Origin: Planctomycetes bacterium syqfu
GTDB taxonomy: Bacteria; Planctomycetota; Phycisphaerae; Phycisphaerales; Phycisphaeraceae
DNA: 64,000 bases
NCBI GenBank assembly: GCA_020974905.1
Contig: CP087563.1
Span: forward strand, 1,302,001-1,366,000
Reading direction: 5' to 3'
The notes under the pieces are model-generated. The model did not search any database. It worked only from the letters and a program-made list of their open reading frames with translations, and was not told the origin of the DNA. The first letter of the stretch is position 1; the number at the start of each line of letters is the position of its first letter. Made by a program: the position numbers and the translations under genes. Below, in pieces: positions 42,051 through 51,699 of this stretch.

Positions 42051-42099
42051 TTGACAATTACTCGTGTTACTCATACAGTTACTCGTGTTATCCATACAC
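42051..42099 (+). promoter_or_regulatory. Promoter with tandem TTACTCGTGTTA operator repeats
   Basis: TTGACA (42051-42056) and TACAGT (42074-42079) are separated by 17 bases and fit a sigma-70 promoter for the LacI gene at 42128. Two direct repeats, TTACTCGTGTTACTCATACAG trimmed to its core TTACTCGTGTTA (42058 and 42079, period 21), overlap the promoter and so could mediate autorepression. Positions 42058-42078 and 42079-42099 differ at three bases. Confidence 0.7.
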
Positions 42100-42127
42100 C
42101 CTGGGATTCCTTTCGGAGATGTTGCCT

Positions 42128-43141
42128 GTGCCTGTGACCATGAAAATGATTGCTCATCAAAGTGGTGTTTCCCGCCCCGCGGTCAGCATGATTCTCAACG
42201 GCAAGGCGGACCATCTGCGTGCGGACACCCGCAAGCGTGTTCTGGCGGTGGCAAGGCAACTTGGATATCGTCCCAACGGTGCCGCCCTGGCAATCAAACA
42301 GGGACGCTTCGGCTCCATTGCACTGTTGCTAAGCACACAGCCGTTTCGCAGCGAATTACCCGCCGGACTCCTGTCTGGCATTGATGAAGAATTGCACCGT
42401 CGGGACCTGAGTCTGACCTTGGCCCGGTTACCTGACGAAAGGTTGACGGACCCCAACTTCGTGCCACGGATCTTGCGCGAGTATGTCTGTGATGGCTTGC
42501 TCATCAATTACTTTGACAAAATCCCACCGGCAATGGAACAGCTCATCGAAGCGTCGAGACTGCCTAAGATCTGGATCAATCGGCAATGTGATCATGACTG
42601 TATTTTGCCCGACGACATGAAAGCCGGACATGATGCAGCAGTGCGAATGCTCCAAGCGGGGCATCGGCGGATCGGCTTTGTGAAGCAGACCAGTTCGACA
42701 CATTACAGCGTGGCCCATCGCTATGCCGGTTATTGCAGTGCGATGCGTGATGCGGGACTGGCCCCATTGCCGATGTTTGAACGCGACGGTGGCATTCCCA
42801 TAGGCGAGCGTGTGCAAGCCTCCCGGAGTTGGTTATCATCTCCTGACCGCCCCACCGCAATGATTGCTTACGGGAACCTGGAAGCGACCAACATCGTCTT
42901 CGCTGCCAACACACTTGGCCTGTCCGTTGGCAGGGACCTGTCACTGAGCACGTTTGCTGATCATCCGTGCAACCTGCTGGACCAGTGGATCGACACCCAA
43001 CTGGTCCCCGAACATGCCATCGGCAAGCAGGCGGTGAGTTTGCTTGAACAGCGCATTGCCAATCGCGATCAATGTATTGAAGCCGTGACGGTCCCCTTCG
43101 CATTTGCTGAGGGTCAGAGTTGTAAACCTCCGCAAGCCTGA
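42128..43141 (+). CDS. LacI-family regulator of the double pectate-lyase-like module (GTG start)
   Basis: A 337-residue LacI-type regulator with helix-turn-helix VTMKMIAHQSGVSRPAVSMI and sensor segments IALLLSTQPFRSELPAGLLS, HRRIGFVKQTSSTHYSVAHR and SLSTFADHPCNLLDQWIDTQ. An ATG exists nine bases earlier at 42119, but it directly follows GGAG (42115-42118), too close to serve; the GTG at 42128 is nine bases from GGAG and begins VPVTMKMIA, parallel to MPVTIKQIA of the divergent LacI protein. It is first in a plus-strand series with pseudopilin, lyase-like protein and DUF4380-like protein. Confidence 0.9.
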   Translation: MPVTMKMIAHQSGVSRPAVSMILNGKADHLRADTRKRVLAVARQLGYRPNGAALAIKQGRFGSIALLLSTQPFRSELPAGLLSGIDEELHRRDLSLTLARLPDERLTDPNFVPRILREYVCDGLLINYFDKIPPAMEQLIEASRLPKIWINRQCDHDCILPDDMKAGHDAAVRMLQAGHRRIGFVKQTSSTHYSVAHRYAGYCSAMRDAGLAPLPMFERDGGIPIGERVQASRSWLSSPDRPTAMIAYGNLEATNIVFAANTLGLSVGRDLSLSTFADHPCNLLDQWIDTQLVPEHAIGKQAVSLLEQRIANRDQCIEAVTVPFAFAEGQSCKPPQA

Positions 43142-43218
43142 GCTGGTCTGATCACACTTGATCCAGGCAGACATCGATTCAACTGGTCAACACTGCGTCA
43201 TTGCACGGGAAGCCGAAC

Positions 43219-43977
43219 ATGAAGCAACAGCCAACAACATCTCCTGAGGGTTTTACACTCATTGAACTGCTGGTGGTGATCTCCATCGTCGCCCTGCTTA
43301 TTGCGATTCTCCTGCCAGCCTTGGCAAAGGCACGTGAGTCGGCAAGGCAAATCCAATGTCTGAACAAGACCAAACAAATCGGGCTGGCGATGGCCATGTA
43401 TCAGGCGGACAATGACGAATGGCTCTGCCCTGCAAGGACACCTGACAACTGGGGGAGCAAATACCGTCGTTACTGGACGATCCTCCCGGGCTTTGGTTAC
43501 CTTCCCGGCAAAGTGCAGGATTATGCGACCCTCAAAGGCCCTGCCACCATTTTCGAATGCCCATCGGATCGTACCTTGCCCGATGCCTATGGTGGTGTGC
43601 AGTTTGACAGTTGTGGCTCAAGTTACTGTGCCAACAGCGGGACGATGTACTCATCGAGTATCACCGGCGTTTCAGGTTCCAAGAAAGGTCCCTGGCGGAT
43701 ACTCGATTTCACCCAACCGACACAGCGATTGATGATGGTTGAGAAAAACGCCCAGGCTAAAACAGGCGTCGACCCACTGACCATGGGCCTGCTCACTTCA
43801 GGCGAACGCGGTGCTGCTAAAAATTATCTGTACGGACATCATGGCGGGGAAAACGATCCGTCGTCTTCGGTGCTGTTCATGGATGGACATAGCGAAATCC
43901 ACAAGGAGAGTTACCTGAAAAATCCCTGCATTCTCAATGACGACATCGACGGACTCTGGGGGCGCGGGACACCTTAA
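43219..43977 (+). CDS. Pseudopilin of the double pectate-lyase-like module
   Basis: A 252-residue pseudopilin starting [11 protein letters not shown], cleaved after glycine before [20 protein letters not shown], then [20 protein letters not shown]. Near the end [15 protein letters not shown] keeps the DGH element, preceded by GHHGG at a distance longer than nine residues. Two cysteines in the head (FECPSDR and [13 protein letters not shown]) may form a disulfide. GGGAA upstream of ATG; a nearer TTG start codon frame at 43201 is not needed. It lies 77 bases after the LacI gene and 44 bases before the lyase-like gene on the same strand. Confidence 0.92.
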   Translation: MKQQPTTSPEGFTLIELLVVISIVALLIAILLPALAKARESARQIQCLNKTKQIGLAMAMYQADNDEWLCPARTPDNWGSKYRRYWTILPGFGYLPGKVQDYATLKGPATIFECPSDRTLPDAYGGVQFDSCGSSYCANSGTMYSSSITGVSGSKKGPWRILDFTQPTQRLMMVEKNAQAKTGVDPLTMGLLTSGERGAAKNYLYGHHGGENDPSSSVLFMDGHSEIHKESYLKNPCILNDDIDGLWGRGTP

Positions 43978-44021
43978 AACACCTGTATTTTTAGACTTTT
44001 TTGTTTTTTTGAAAGACTGCC

Positions 44022-46013
44022 ATGTACCGATTCATGACTGCACTTATCCTCTGTCTGCTTTGCATCCATTCAACGGTCCACGCACAGGCGACAACCGAAG
44101 ATGTCAACTACACCGTTCCTGATGACGCGATCATGACCGCACCGATGAAGCCGGGCGTGATCAATCTGACCAAACCACCCTACAACATGCCCAGCGACGG
44201 TTCGACAGATGTCACCGAAATTCTACAGCGCGCCATCACCGAGAATATCGGCCAACCTTTCAAACGAAAAACCTTTTACTTTCCCAACGGCACCTATGTC
44301 ATCAGTAACACGCTGCTCTGGAAAAAGCCCAATGGCAAGTACTACGCCCGATTGCGATTCATCGGACAATCCCGTGAAAAAACCATCATCAAACTTGCTG
44401 ACCATGCGCCCGGTTATGACAATCCCAACAAACCCAAAGCGATGTTCAAAACCGGTTCGATCAACGCCTCGTCTTACGATCATTACAACAACAGCTTCTG
44501 GAACATGACATTGGATGTGGGGACCGGCAATCCCGGCGCCGTTGCATTGGACTACAACGCCAACAATGAAGGCTCACTGCGTAATCTGCTGGTCAAAAGC
44601 TCGGACCCAGACAAAGCAGGAACCATCGGCATTATGATGGTCCGTGCGTATCCCGGCCCATGCCTGCTCAAGGATGTCACCGTCGACGGCTTTAAGGTCG
44701 GCATGAAGGTCCGACATCATGAATACTCGGTGACGATGGAAAACATCACACTCACCAACCAATCCATGGTTGCCATGAAAAACATGGGCAACGTCGTATG
44801 CATCAGCAATCTCAAATCCGTCAACAACGTACCGGTTCTCCATGCCACATCAGGTTATGCGATGACCACCATTCTTGGCGGGCAGTTCAGTCGTCCGGAT
44901 GGCAAAACCACGACCATCAACGCCATCACCAACAAAGGTGTCCTGTTGATGCGCGACATTGACTGCCAGGATTATCGTCTGACCGTGGAAGATCAAACCG
45001 ACCAGAACAATCACCTGGATCTGGGCAAGCAACTTAACTACCTGTCACATCCTGCTGTGAGTCTCTTTGATGATCCGTCCCAGGCAAGTTGGCCTCAACT
45101 CAAACCAACGCCAACGCTACCTGTGTTTGATGTGTCCAAAGCGGTGAGTGTGAATGCACATGGCGCCAAAGCCGATGACCCGGGGGATGACAGTGATGCG
45201 ATTCAGGCAGCCCTTGATGCAGTGGCGGAAAACAGTGACAAAACAACCGTCTACTTTTCGCCGGGAATCTACATCATCTCCAAGCCGTTGATCGTTCACG
45301 GTTCCATCCAATACATCGAAGGCTTTGGGACCACCATTCGTCCCAATAAAGGCCAATACCTCGATAAAGAAGCAGCTGTCCCCATTTGGCATGTCAAGGA
45401 CATGAGCGTCAAAGAACTGTTTTTCAATGACATCAACAATGTCAAACACTGGCAGAAATGCAAGACCGGATTCGGCCTGCTGCATGATGATCCAGCAACA
45501 CTGATTTTGACCAACATCGACTTCGGCGGACTTCTTGATGGTGCGTACCGTAGCGGTGAGCAGGCAGGTGATGTGTACATTGAAAACAACGTGGGATCAG
45601 ACTGGCGTTTTACCAAAAGCAATCAGCATGTCTATGCAAGGCAGTGGAATCTGGAAGGTGCCATGCGAGTTGATTTCAAGATCACCAGCCGCAATGCTCA
45701 CATCGCAGCCCTTGGGATCAAGACCGAACGCGCCGTCTCCATCGGTGACTGCATCGGTGGAAGTCTTGGAATCTACGGCGGTCTGATGTACCCCGTCAAA
45801 ACCATCCCTGAAGAAAATGGGCCAATGGTTTTCAAACTCCAGGACACGTCTGCTGTGATCAACTACGCCGAAGTTGCCTATGGCAAAAATCGCAACTACG
45901 AACGTCACATCGTTGAGACCCGCGACGATCAAACCCGCACGTTGACCAAGGAGCAATGTCGCAAACGCAATCGCGATGGTCGCATGCTCCCACTGTATGT
46001 CAGTCAACCGTAG
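44022..46013 (+). CDS. Secreted double pectate-lyase-superfamily beta-helix protein
   Basis: A 663-residue exported protein with signal peptide FMTALILCLLCIHSTVHAQ. It contains two pectate_lyase_3-type right-handed beta-helix domains. The first starts PPYNMPSDGSTDVTEILQRA with FYFPNGTYVISNTLLW; the second begins near residue 365 with VNAHGAKADDPGDDSDAIQA and VYFSPGIYIISKPLIV. This tandem layout resembles GH55-like exo-glucanases and phage tail-like depolymerases. The acidic pair near DDSDAI and later DDP segments may form a catalytic site, but I cannot name it. It belongs to the LacI, pseudopilin, enzyme, DUF4380-like series. Confidence 0.8.
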   Translation: MYRFMTALILCLLCIHSTVHAQATTEDVNYTVPDDAIMTAPMKPGVINLTKPPYNMPSDGSTDVTEILQRAITENIGQPFKRKTFYFPNGTYVISNTLLWKKPNGKYYARLRFIGQSREKTIIKLADHAPGYDNPNKPKAMFKTGSINASSYDHYNNSFWNMTLDVGTGNPGAVALDYNANNEGSLRNLLVKSSDPDKAGTIGIMMVRAYPGPCLLKDVTVDGFKVGMKVRHHEYSVTMENITLTNQSMVAMKNMGNVVCISNLKSVNNVPVLHATSGYAMTTILGGQFSRPDGKTTTINAITNKGVLLMRDIDCQDYRLTVEDQTDQNNHLDLGKQLNYLSHPAVSLFDDPSQASWPQLKPTPTLPVFDVSKAVSVNAHGAKADDPGDDSDAIQAALDAVAENSDKTTVYFSPGIYIISKPLIVHGSIQYIEGFGTTIRPNKGQYLDKEAAVPIWHVKDMSVKELFFNDINNVKHWQKCKTGFGLLHDDPATLILTNIDFGGLLDGAYRSGEQAGDVYIENNVGSDWRFTKSNQHVYARQWNLEGAMRVDFKITSRNAHIAALGIKTERAVSIGDCIGGSLGIYGGLMYPVKTIPEENGPMVFKLQDTSAVINYAEVAYGKNRNYERHIVETRDDQTRTLTKEQCRKRNRDGRMLPLYVSQP

Positions 46014-46144
46014 TGTTTCGACAAGCTTCATTGGATTGCATAACACATGTAAAAACACATGCATGAATGATGTTTGAACACGCAACAAGACATGAGCACC
46101 AGATATGAATCTGGTCCCCGTAAGAAGGTCTGCTAACGTATCGG

Positions 46145-46166
46145 GCACCGGGTTAACAGCCGGTGC
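46145..46166. other. Small inverted repeat after the lyase-like gene
   Basis: GCACCGG and CCGGTGC flank GTTAACAG, and ACCAGATATGAATCTGGT just upstream (46100-46117) is a second small hairpin. Neither is followed by a T run. They fill the 195-base gap before the DUF4380-like gene and may slow or stabilise transcript reading. Confidence 0.35.
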
Positions 46167-46208
46167 TCAAAGTACAACAGATTCACATTTGAGAAATGTC
46201 GTGATCGC

Positions 46209-47192
46209 ATGAGCTTGTTTCATCCATGCATGATGTCCGTCGGTGGGGTGCAGGTTTGTCGATGCTTGATGCTTTGGATCAGCCTGAGCACTTGCCTGTC
46301 GGTTCACGCCCAGGTTCTCACACTGCAAAACGAACACTTACAGATTGGTGTCTTACCCAACTGTGGCGGGCGACTGGTGCAGTTCCAACCTGTCGAAGGT
46401 GTTAACCTGATTGACAGTAATCCAACCTTGTGGGATACAGACGATGCTTCACAATGGCGGCCGGTCTTCGGTCACGTGATCTGGGTCGGCCCGCAATCGC
46501 GATGGCATGAGCGTCCCCCACGCAACTGGCCACCGGACCTGGCGCTGGTGATGGGCCGGTATGAAATCACTGAGAAGTCGAACACGGCCATCACCCTGCG
46601 CTCATCAAGCAATAGTGAATGGGGGTTGGAACTGACCAAGCAGTACACCCTCAAAGAGCAGACACTGCATCTGGCTGTCACAGCCCGAAATGTCGCCGAA
46701 CATGATCTGCGATGGGATTTGTGGTCCAACACACGGTGGCATCCTGACGGTCGAGGCTATGTCCCAATGGGCTCAAACCGTACGGTCCAACTGCAATATC
46801 GTGCGCTTGATCCGCTGACATACGAAGCACCGACGCATCGGATTGTGGCAGGTTGGTTCAGCTTCGATCAACCGGTCATCTCAAAGCCGGGTAACAAATC
46901 ATGGGCCAAGGCGATGATCGAGCCTGCACAGTGTTTGATGGTCTATCAACGGGATCAACATGTCGTGCTCCAGCAAACTCAGCCGATTCATGCCGGGCGA
47001 GTCTCGTCGGGTCACAGCCCGGTGGAAGTGTATGTTGATCATGGACAAAACCTGCTGGAAATGGAGTTTCACAGCCAGGTGCATGAATTGTCACCGGGAC
47101 AAACCATGTCTCTGAATCAGACTTGGCAATACCGTCATCTGAAATCCACCACGTCAATCAACGACCTGCTGCAATCACTGAGCGTCAGGTAA
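46209..47192 (+). CDS. Exported DUF4380-like beta-sandwich protein
   Basis: A 327-residue exported protein with signal peptide MLWISLSTCLSVHAQ. It begins LTLQNEHLQIGVLPNCGGRL and contains WRPVFGHVIWVGPQSRWHER, a galactose-mutarotase-like beta-sandwich resembling the DUF4380 family that occurs beside polysaccharide-degrading genes. A cluster of conserved tryptophans and the NPTLWDTDD segment suggest a carbohydrate-binding face. It is the last gene of the series that starts at 42128. No catalytic residues can be stated. A similar role is likely for the protein at 51700-52644 in the next module. Confidence 0.72.
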   Translation: MSLFHPCMMSVGGVQVCRCLMLWISLSTCLSVHAQVLTLQNEHLQIGVLPNCGGRLVQFQPVEGVNLIDSNPTLWDTDDASQWRPVFGHVIWVGPQSRWHERPPRNWPPDLALVMGRYEITEKSNTAITLRSSSNSEWGLELTKQYTLKEQTLHLAVTARNVAEHDLRWDLWSNTRWHPDGRGYVPMGSNRTVQLQYRALDPLTYEAPTHRIVAGWFSFDQPVISKPGNKSWAKAMIEPAQCLMVYQRDQHVVLQQTQPIHAGRVSSGHSPVEVYVDHGQNLLEMEFHSQVHELSPGQTMSLNQTWQYRHLKSTTSINDLLQSLSVR

Positions 47193-47459
47193 CCCGAGTT
47201 TGGGACGCGTGATTGGCAGATGCAAGCAAATCAAAAAGCCGAATACATCAAGCTCCCGAGTACATCGCAACGGATCACACATGTCTTATTGCAACTGCGT
47301 TCAAACATGCTTCCCCCTCCTCAACCAATGGATATGGACTTAATCCCACCGCCGCCTTGCACCTGACTAACGCCTGCACATTGCCCATATTTTCCAGTCC
47401 AATCATCTGAGCACCACGATCATGAACGCGTATAGGAGTAAAAAAATTTGCTCACCAGG

Positions 47460-47515
47460 TTGACCATGAACGGTGGTTGGATATGATTTAACACAGTTGT
47501 GATAAGTTATCACAA
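47460..47515 (+). promoter_or_regulatory. Promoter plus perfect palindromic operator TTGTGATAAGTTATCACAA
   Basis: TTGACC (47460-47465) and TATGAT (47482-47487) are 16 bases apart. The 19-base perfect palindrome TTGTGATAAGTTATCACAA occupies 47497-47515, around and just after the expected start, and ends 15 bases before the LacI start codon at 47531. This is the classic layout for autorepression. Upstream, 47193-47455 has no recognisable gene or repeat. Confidence 0.8.
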
Positions 47516-47530
47516 ACAGGATCCATCACC

Positions 47531-48634
47531 ATGAGCGTCACACTTGCCGACATTGCCAAGAAAGCCAAGGTCAGTCCCATGACGGCCTCGCGTGCATTGC
47601 GTGGGATCGGGCGTGTGAATGCTCAGACACGTGAACATGTACTTCATGTTGCCAAGGAGTTGGGCTACTACCGGACGCAAGGCACGGTGCTGGTTCCCCG
47701 GATTCGCAAGGGCACTTCGGATCACAGTCTGAAGGTGCTTTTGCCGGTGTTCATTGATGCTTCGGAAGGTGAAATGTCCGAGCGTGCGATCGGCTGTACC
47801 TTCGGTTCGATCAAAGACTATCTGGCGCAGGCCAACGGCAAATGGCATGTGGAGTGTTTTCACGATATTGACCAACTCGAAGAACGCTGGGACAAAATCC
47901 GCAGTCATGGCATTGTGATTCGCCAACCCCTGCCCCGCGCATGGGTCGCCCGACTGACCAAACTCGCACCGGTGGTGTACATGACCCCGCAGGACATTTA
48001 TGACGATGTCGATGCGGTGGTCTCACATGAAGCGCGCACGACCACGCAAATCCTGAATTATCTCAATGACCACGGTCATCAGAACATCGCATGGATCGGC
48101 ATCAAAGATACCAATCGCAAAGACATCAACTATACCCGGTTCATGGAAAATGAATCGCTCTTCATCCAGCGCTCTGCCACCACACACGCTTCGACTTTGG
48201 CGGCATGGTGGATGCTCATGGGGCTGGATGAGTTGGCCTGCCCGGAGAATCTGATCATTCTCCAGCGTGACTGGAACAAGGCGACCCTCGAACAAATTGC
48301 AGAGCAGGCTTTGGAGCGTGTGTTGGCGATGTCGCCCCGCCCCACCGCCATCGTCCCGGCGTCCGACGGATTGGGTTATGCGATGATCCAAACTGCCAAA
48401 AAACACGGCATCAAAATCCCACGCGACATGAGCATGATGTCCTATGGCAGCAAGCCCGTCGAAGACCTCACCGATGAACCGATGACCTGCGTGGCCTTAC
48501 GCAAACTGGACACCGGTTCTGCCATCGTGGAACTGATCGAACGGCGCATGGCCAACCCCGATGCCATCGCGCTGAGTATGAAATTTCAAGGCACCATCGT
48601 CAAAGGACAAACCGTCAAACGGATCACGTCCTGA
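47531..48634 (+). CDS. LacI-family regulator of the BNR-propeller module
   Basis: A 367-residue LacI-type protein with helix-turn-helix TLADIAKKAKVSPMTASRAL, hinge VLHVAKELGYYRTQGTVLVP and sensor segments HQNIAWIGIKDTNRKDIN, RPTAIVPASDGLGYAMIQTA and MSMMSYGSKPVEDLTDEP. It is preceded by a palindrome at 47497-47515 that overlaps the transcription start, so autorepression is probable. It begins a plus-strand series with a pseudopilin, a BNR-propeller protein and a mutarotase-like protein. Confidence 0.93.
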   Translation: MSVTLADIAKKAKVSPMTASRALRGIGRVNAQTREHVLHVAKELGYYRTQGTVLVPRIRKGTSDHSLKVLLPVFIDASEGEMSERAIGCTFGSIKDYLAQANGKWHVECFHDIDQLEERWDKIRSHGIVIRQPLPRAWVARLTKLAPVVYMTPQDIYDDVDAVVSHEARTTTQILNYLNDHGHQNIAWIGIKDTNRKDINYTRFMENESLFIQRSATTHASTLAAWWMLMGLDELACPENLIILQRDWNKATLEQIAEQALERVLAMSPRPTAIVPASDGLGYAMIQTAKKHGIKIPRDMSMMSYGSKPVEDLTDEPMTCVALRKLDTGSAIVELIERRMANPDAIALSMKFQGTIVKGQTVKRITS

Positions 48635-48720
48635 AGTTCGACAGTAAATGAATCGACAACGCCCACTTGTTGATAACACACAGGTGATCAAGCAATGCAT
48701 GACAGCCCTGACTTGAGGAT

Positions 48721-49482
48721 ATGGCTATGACATCCCAACCCCCCTTTAAATCCAGAGGTTTTACGCTCATCGAGCTGCTTGTGGTGATCTCGATTATCTC
48801 GCTGTTGATGGCCATCCTCTTGCCAGCGTTGCGTAAAGCAAGAGAAGCTGCCCAGATCACGCGATGCGCCGCCAATCTCCGGCAAGTGGGGATCGCTGCC
48901 AACGCCTACACCATTGACTATCGCAGCTACTTACCGCCCTTCCCAAGGTTCGAAAAGCCGACGCATGACAAGTATTACTCACTGCTGCTTTCGACACCGG
49001 GGGGCAACCCAACTTACTACTACATGGGTAAGACCGTGGCAGGCGGTTACATGAGCAGTGTCGATGCGATGTACTGCCCCACAGGAACAGGACGCTTCGG
49101 GCGTGCCAGTTTCAGTCCCACAGCCTACAGTCTGGGTGGCTACAAACTCCGCCCCATCCGCGAACTGCCTGCAGGCGAAGCCTCCATTCTCACGTATCAA
49201 ATCTCAGGCAACGACATGTTCCTCAAACTCGATCTTTTCCCTTACCGCGCGATCCTCAGTGATCTTTGCAATTACGAAACCGACACAGGCACCGGCAAAG
49301 CGCCTATCGGCACCTCCAACACCGAACACGTCCGCAAAGGCATGAATGTGCTCTACGGTGACGGCTCGGTCACCCTCGATGGCAGCGGACGCTGGAAGTA
49401 TCACGGCGGTACCGAATGGCCCTGGTGGCGCATCTCATCGTCAAGCACCACCGGCTGGGATCGCATCCCGTTCTATGATTGA
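48721..49482 (+). CDS. Pseudopilin of the BNR-propeller module
   Basis: A 253-residue pseudopilin with leader [13 protein letters not shown], cleavage after glycine, [20 protein letters not shown] and [20 protein letters not shown]. The head contains [20 protein letters not shown] and the tail reads [20 protein letters not shown], a slightly relaxed version of H-x9-DG. A second start, MTSQ, is two codons later. It lies 86 bases after the LacI gene; the BNR-propeller gene begins 31 bases after its stop. Confidence 0.92.
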   Translation: MAMTSQPPFKSRGFTLIELLVVISIISLLMAILLPALRKAREAAQITRCAANLRQVGIAANAYTIDYRSYLPPFPRFEKPTHDKYYSLLLSTPGGNPTYYYMGKTVAGGYMSSVDAMYCPTGTGRFGRASFSPTAYSLGGYKLRPIRELPAGEASILTYQISGNDMFLKLDLFPYRAILSDLCNYETDTGTGKAPIGTSNTEHVRKGMNVLYGDGSVTLDGSGRWKYHGGTEWPWWRISSSSTTGWDRIPFYD

Positions 49483-49513
49483 TTTTCACCAAAACACAAC
49501 CGGAGTTTTTCTC

Positions 49514-51697
49514 ATGTCCATCTTTACAAGACACACAGCTTATCTCTTGACCATGCTGCTGATGATGTGTCTGACCACGGTCTGCCATGCGGATTCAAAC
49601 AGCAGCTCGTCAACCCTGCTCGACTTTGAATCTGCCAAACTCGGCCAATCGGCATCCGAACTGGGTTGGGAAAAACGCTATGGCAATGGCGATCCTGCCA
49701 ACTGGTCGATTGCCAAACCACAGCAAAAAGGCAACACCTCACAGGCTGCGTTGCGTATCAGCGGCGCGGATGTTCAGGCACTGCATCCACTGAACCTTGC
49801 CAAGCCCATCGACAAGCAAACCCGTCAACTGCATATCCGTATGCAACTCATGCCGATCAATCACTCCGGAACCGCCCAGCCGATCCGCCTTGCCATCGCC
49901 TCTGCCGACCTCAAAGCCGTCACCCCCTACTTCGGCATGACCGGTCATCAAAGCAAGGACGGGGGCAAGTATGACCAACTGAGATTCTTTGCTGGTGACA
50001 TGAAAAGCGAGCAAGCCATCAGCTTTAATCACTGGTATGACCTGCTGCTTATTTTGGATATCGATCCACATCATCCTGCCCTGTGTCGTGCTTCGATGTA
50101 CATCAAGGATATGACTGCTGGTGATGAAAAATTCACTCTCGTCTCAGGCATGACCAAGGTCGAATTCAAACTCCGCGATAACGGTATGCCGGATAAGTGG
50201 GGTTACTTCCAACTGCGTGGCAGCTACGGCGGACAGGTCGACAACCTTGCCATCGGCATGGGACCAGGCACCACCGACGTCGCGCAGCTCAATGTCCCCT
50301 GGACGGAATCCGAACTGCCCGGTGGCCCGGTGTTCGCGCCCATCACCTACGAAAAAGACTGGAAGTCCGAGCGCGATCTCTATGGTTACAATCCGGCCTT
50401 CATCCCCAACCCCATCGCCTTTGACCAGAACAATCAACCCTACATCCGCCAGGGATACACGTACTACGCTGCCAAGCAATATGTCACGCGGGATCCCGTT
50501 GCCATCCAGACTTTGGCAACCAACGGTCAATGGAAAAAGATCGACTTCACCCAGGCCATCTACAAACAAAAACCGTTCTGGGATGGCAAGATGCACACCG
50601 GCCCATTCTCCAATGAACGCATCACTTTCGACAAAGACAACAGTCTTTACACCATCGTCGATGCTCAGCGATCCAACATTGGACGCGTCTATCTCTGCTA
50701 TCGCCCCATGACTGACAGCGATTGGCAACTCTACGGTTTACCCCTTGGCTGGACGGCATTGGAAACTTACGACGGACATAACCCCATCGAACAACCGCCT
50801 GCGATTCTGTCGATGACGGATAAGATTCTGCGATTGATCCTGCCTGAAAAAACCGAGGACGGCAAGCTCAAACTCGGTGAACCCATTCTCATTGCCACCG
50901 ACTCCCTGCTGGTGCCCAATCACTCCGGCGGTGCCAATCACTGCATCACCGTCAAAGGCAAAACCTACATCACATGGGCAAGCAGCAATCCCATCGAAGG
51001 TCGAGATGGCACCCCGCAGTACATCCGCACGTACGACCATGCGACCGGTGAACTTTCCGACACCGTTCTGCTGGGTGTCTGCGGACATGGCAAGCCGGAC
51101 AATCACAACCTGCCAGGTATTACCATCGACAGCCAGGGCATTTTGCATGTCGTACTGGGCGCCCATCACAATCAGTTCAAATACACGCACTCCAACAATC
51201 CCTATGACATCACCAGTTGGTCGGAAGTCAAGCCGTTCGGCAAGCCGCGTCACAAGGACAAATGGGGCTCGTACACCTATGTGTCACTGCTCTGTGATGC
51301 AGATGACACACTGCATGTCGTCGGACGCTGGGCCGGTGCGGGTTACTATTTCCGACTGGTATACATGCGTAAAAAAGCTGGCCAAGACTGGACGCCGCAC
51401 CGTTATCTGATGGTGCCATTCCGGAACATGTACAGCTGCTGGTATCACAAGATGGCGCTGGATCGCAAGGGACGATTGTTTCTCAGTTACACGTACTATG
51501 CCAACCAACTCAGTGATGCGCAACTGGAAAGTTACAAAGCCAAGTGGCCCGGTGAAATCCCCACCGATGTCACGCAGCACGCAGGCAACTGGCGTTGGGG
51601 CATGCACCCGCACGACCCGGGCATGCTCGTCAGTGACGACAAGGGCGACACGTGGCATCTGGCAACCACTGCAGACTTTCAAGAGGGACTCAAGTAA
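49514..51697 (+). CDS. Secreted BNR-type beta-propeller protein, PL24-like
   Basis: A 727-residue exported protein from MSIFTRHTAYLLTMLLMMCL with a signal peptide ending near CHA. Residues 30-310 make a concanavalin-like beta-sandwich domain (LDFESAKLGQSASELGWEKR); from about 330 onward come BNR-type propeller blades (HCITVKGKTYITWASSNPIE, GITIDSQGILHVVLGAHHNQ, MALDRKGRLFLSYTYYANQL). The HNLPGITIDSQG and GAHHNQFKY histidines look like the active site of PL24-type ulvan lyases in the BNR_4 group. That assignment is a recognition from motifs, so sialidase-like or other lyases remain possible. The frame reaches upstream to 49346 inside the pseudopilin, but the signal peptide fixes the start. Confidence 0.78.
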   Translation: MSIFTRHTAYLLTMLLMMCLTTVCHADSNSSSSTLLDFESAKLGQSASELGWEKRYGNGDPANWSIAKPQQKGNTSQAALRISGADVQALHPLNLAKPIDKQTRQLHIRMQLMPINHSGTAQPIRLAIASADLKAVTPYFGMTGHQSKDGGKYDQLRFFAGDMKSEQAISFNHWYDLLLILDIDPHHPALCRASMYIKDMTAGDEKFTLVSGMTKVEFKLRDNGMPDKWGYFQLRGSYGGQVDNLAIGMGPGTTDVAQLNVPWTESELPGGPVFAPITYEKDWKSERDLYGYNPAFIPNPIAFDQNNQPYIRQGYTYYAAKQYVTRDPVAIQTLATNGQWKKIDFTQAIYKQKPFWDGKMHTGPFSNERITFDKDNSLYTIVDAQRSNIGRVYLCYRPMTDSDWQLYGLPLGWTALETYDGHNPIEQPPAILSMTDKILRLILPEKTEDGKLKLGEPILIATDSLLVPNHSGGANHCITVKGKTYITWASSNPIEGRDGTPQYIRTYDHATGELSDTVLLGVCGHGKPDNHNLPGITIDSQGILHVVLGAHHNQFKYTHSNNPYDITSWSEVKPFGKPRHKDKWGSYTYVSLLCDADDTLHVVGRWAGAGYYFRLVYMRKKAGQDWTPHRYLMVPFRNMYSCWYHKMALDRKGRLFLSYTYYANQLSDAQLESYKAKWPGEIPTDVTQHAGNWRWGMHPHDPGMLVSDDKGDTWHLATTADFQEGLK

Positions 51698-51699
51698 TC

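Noticed and set aside
42119-42127. ATG start for the LacI gene at 42128
   Set aside because: GGAG directly abuts it, while the GTG nine bases on has correct spacing and matches the divergent paralogue's start.
46100-46166. Intrinsic terminator after the lyase-like gene
   Set aside because: Two short hairpins exist but neither is followed by a T run.
47213-47410. Small frame before the BNR-module LacI gene
   Set aside because: No ribosome site or recognisable motif; the stretch looks non-coding.
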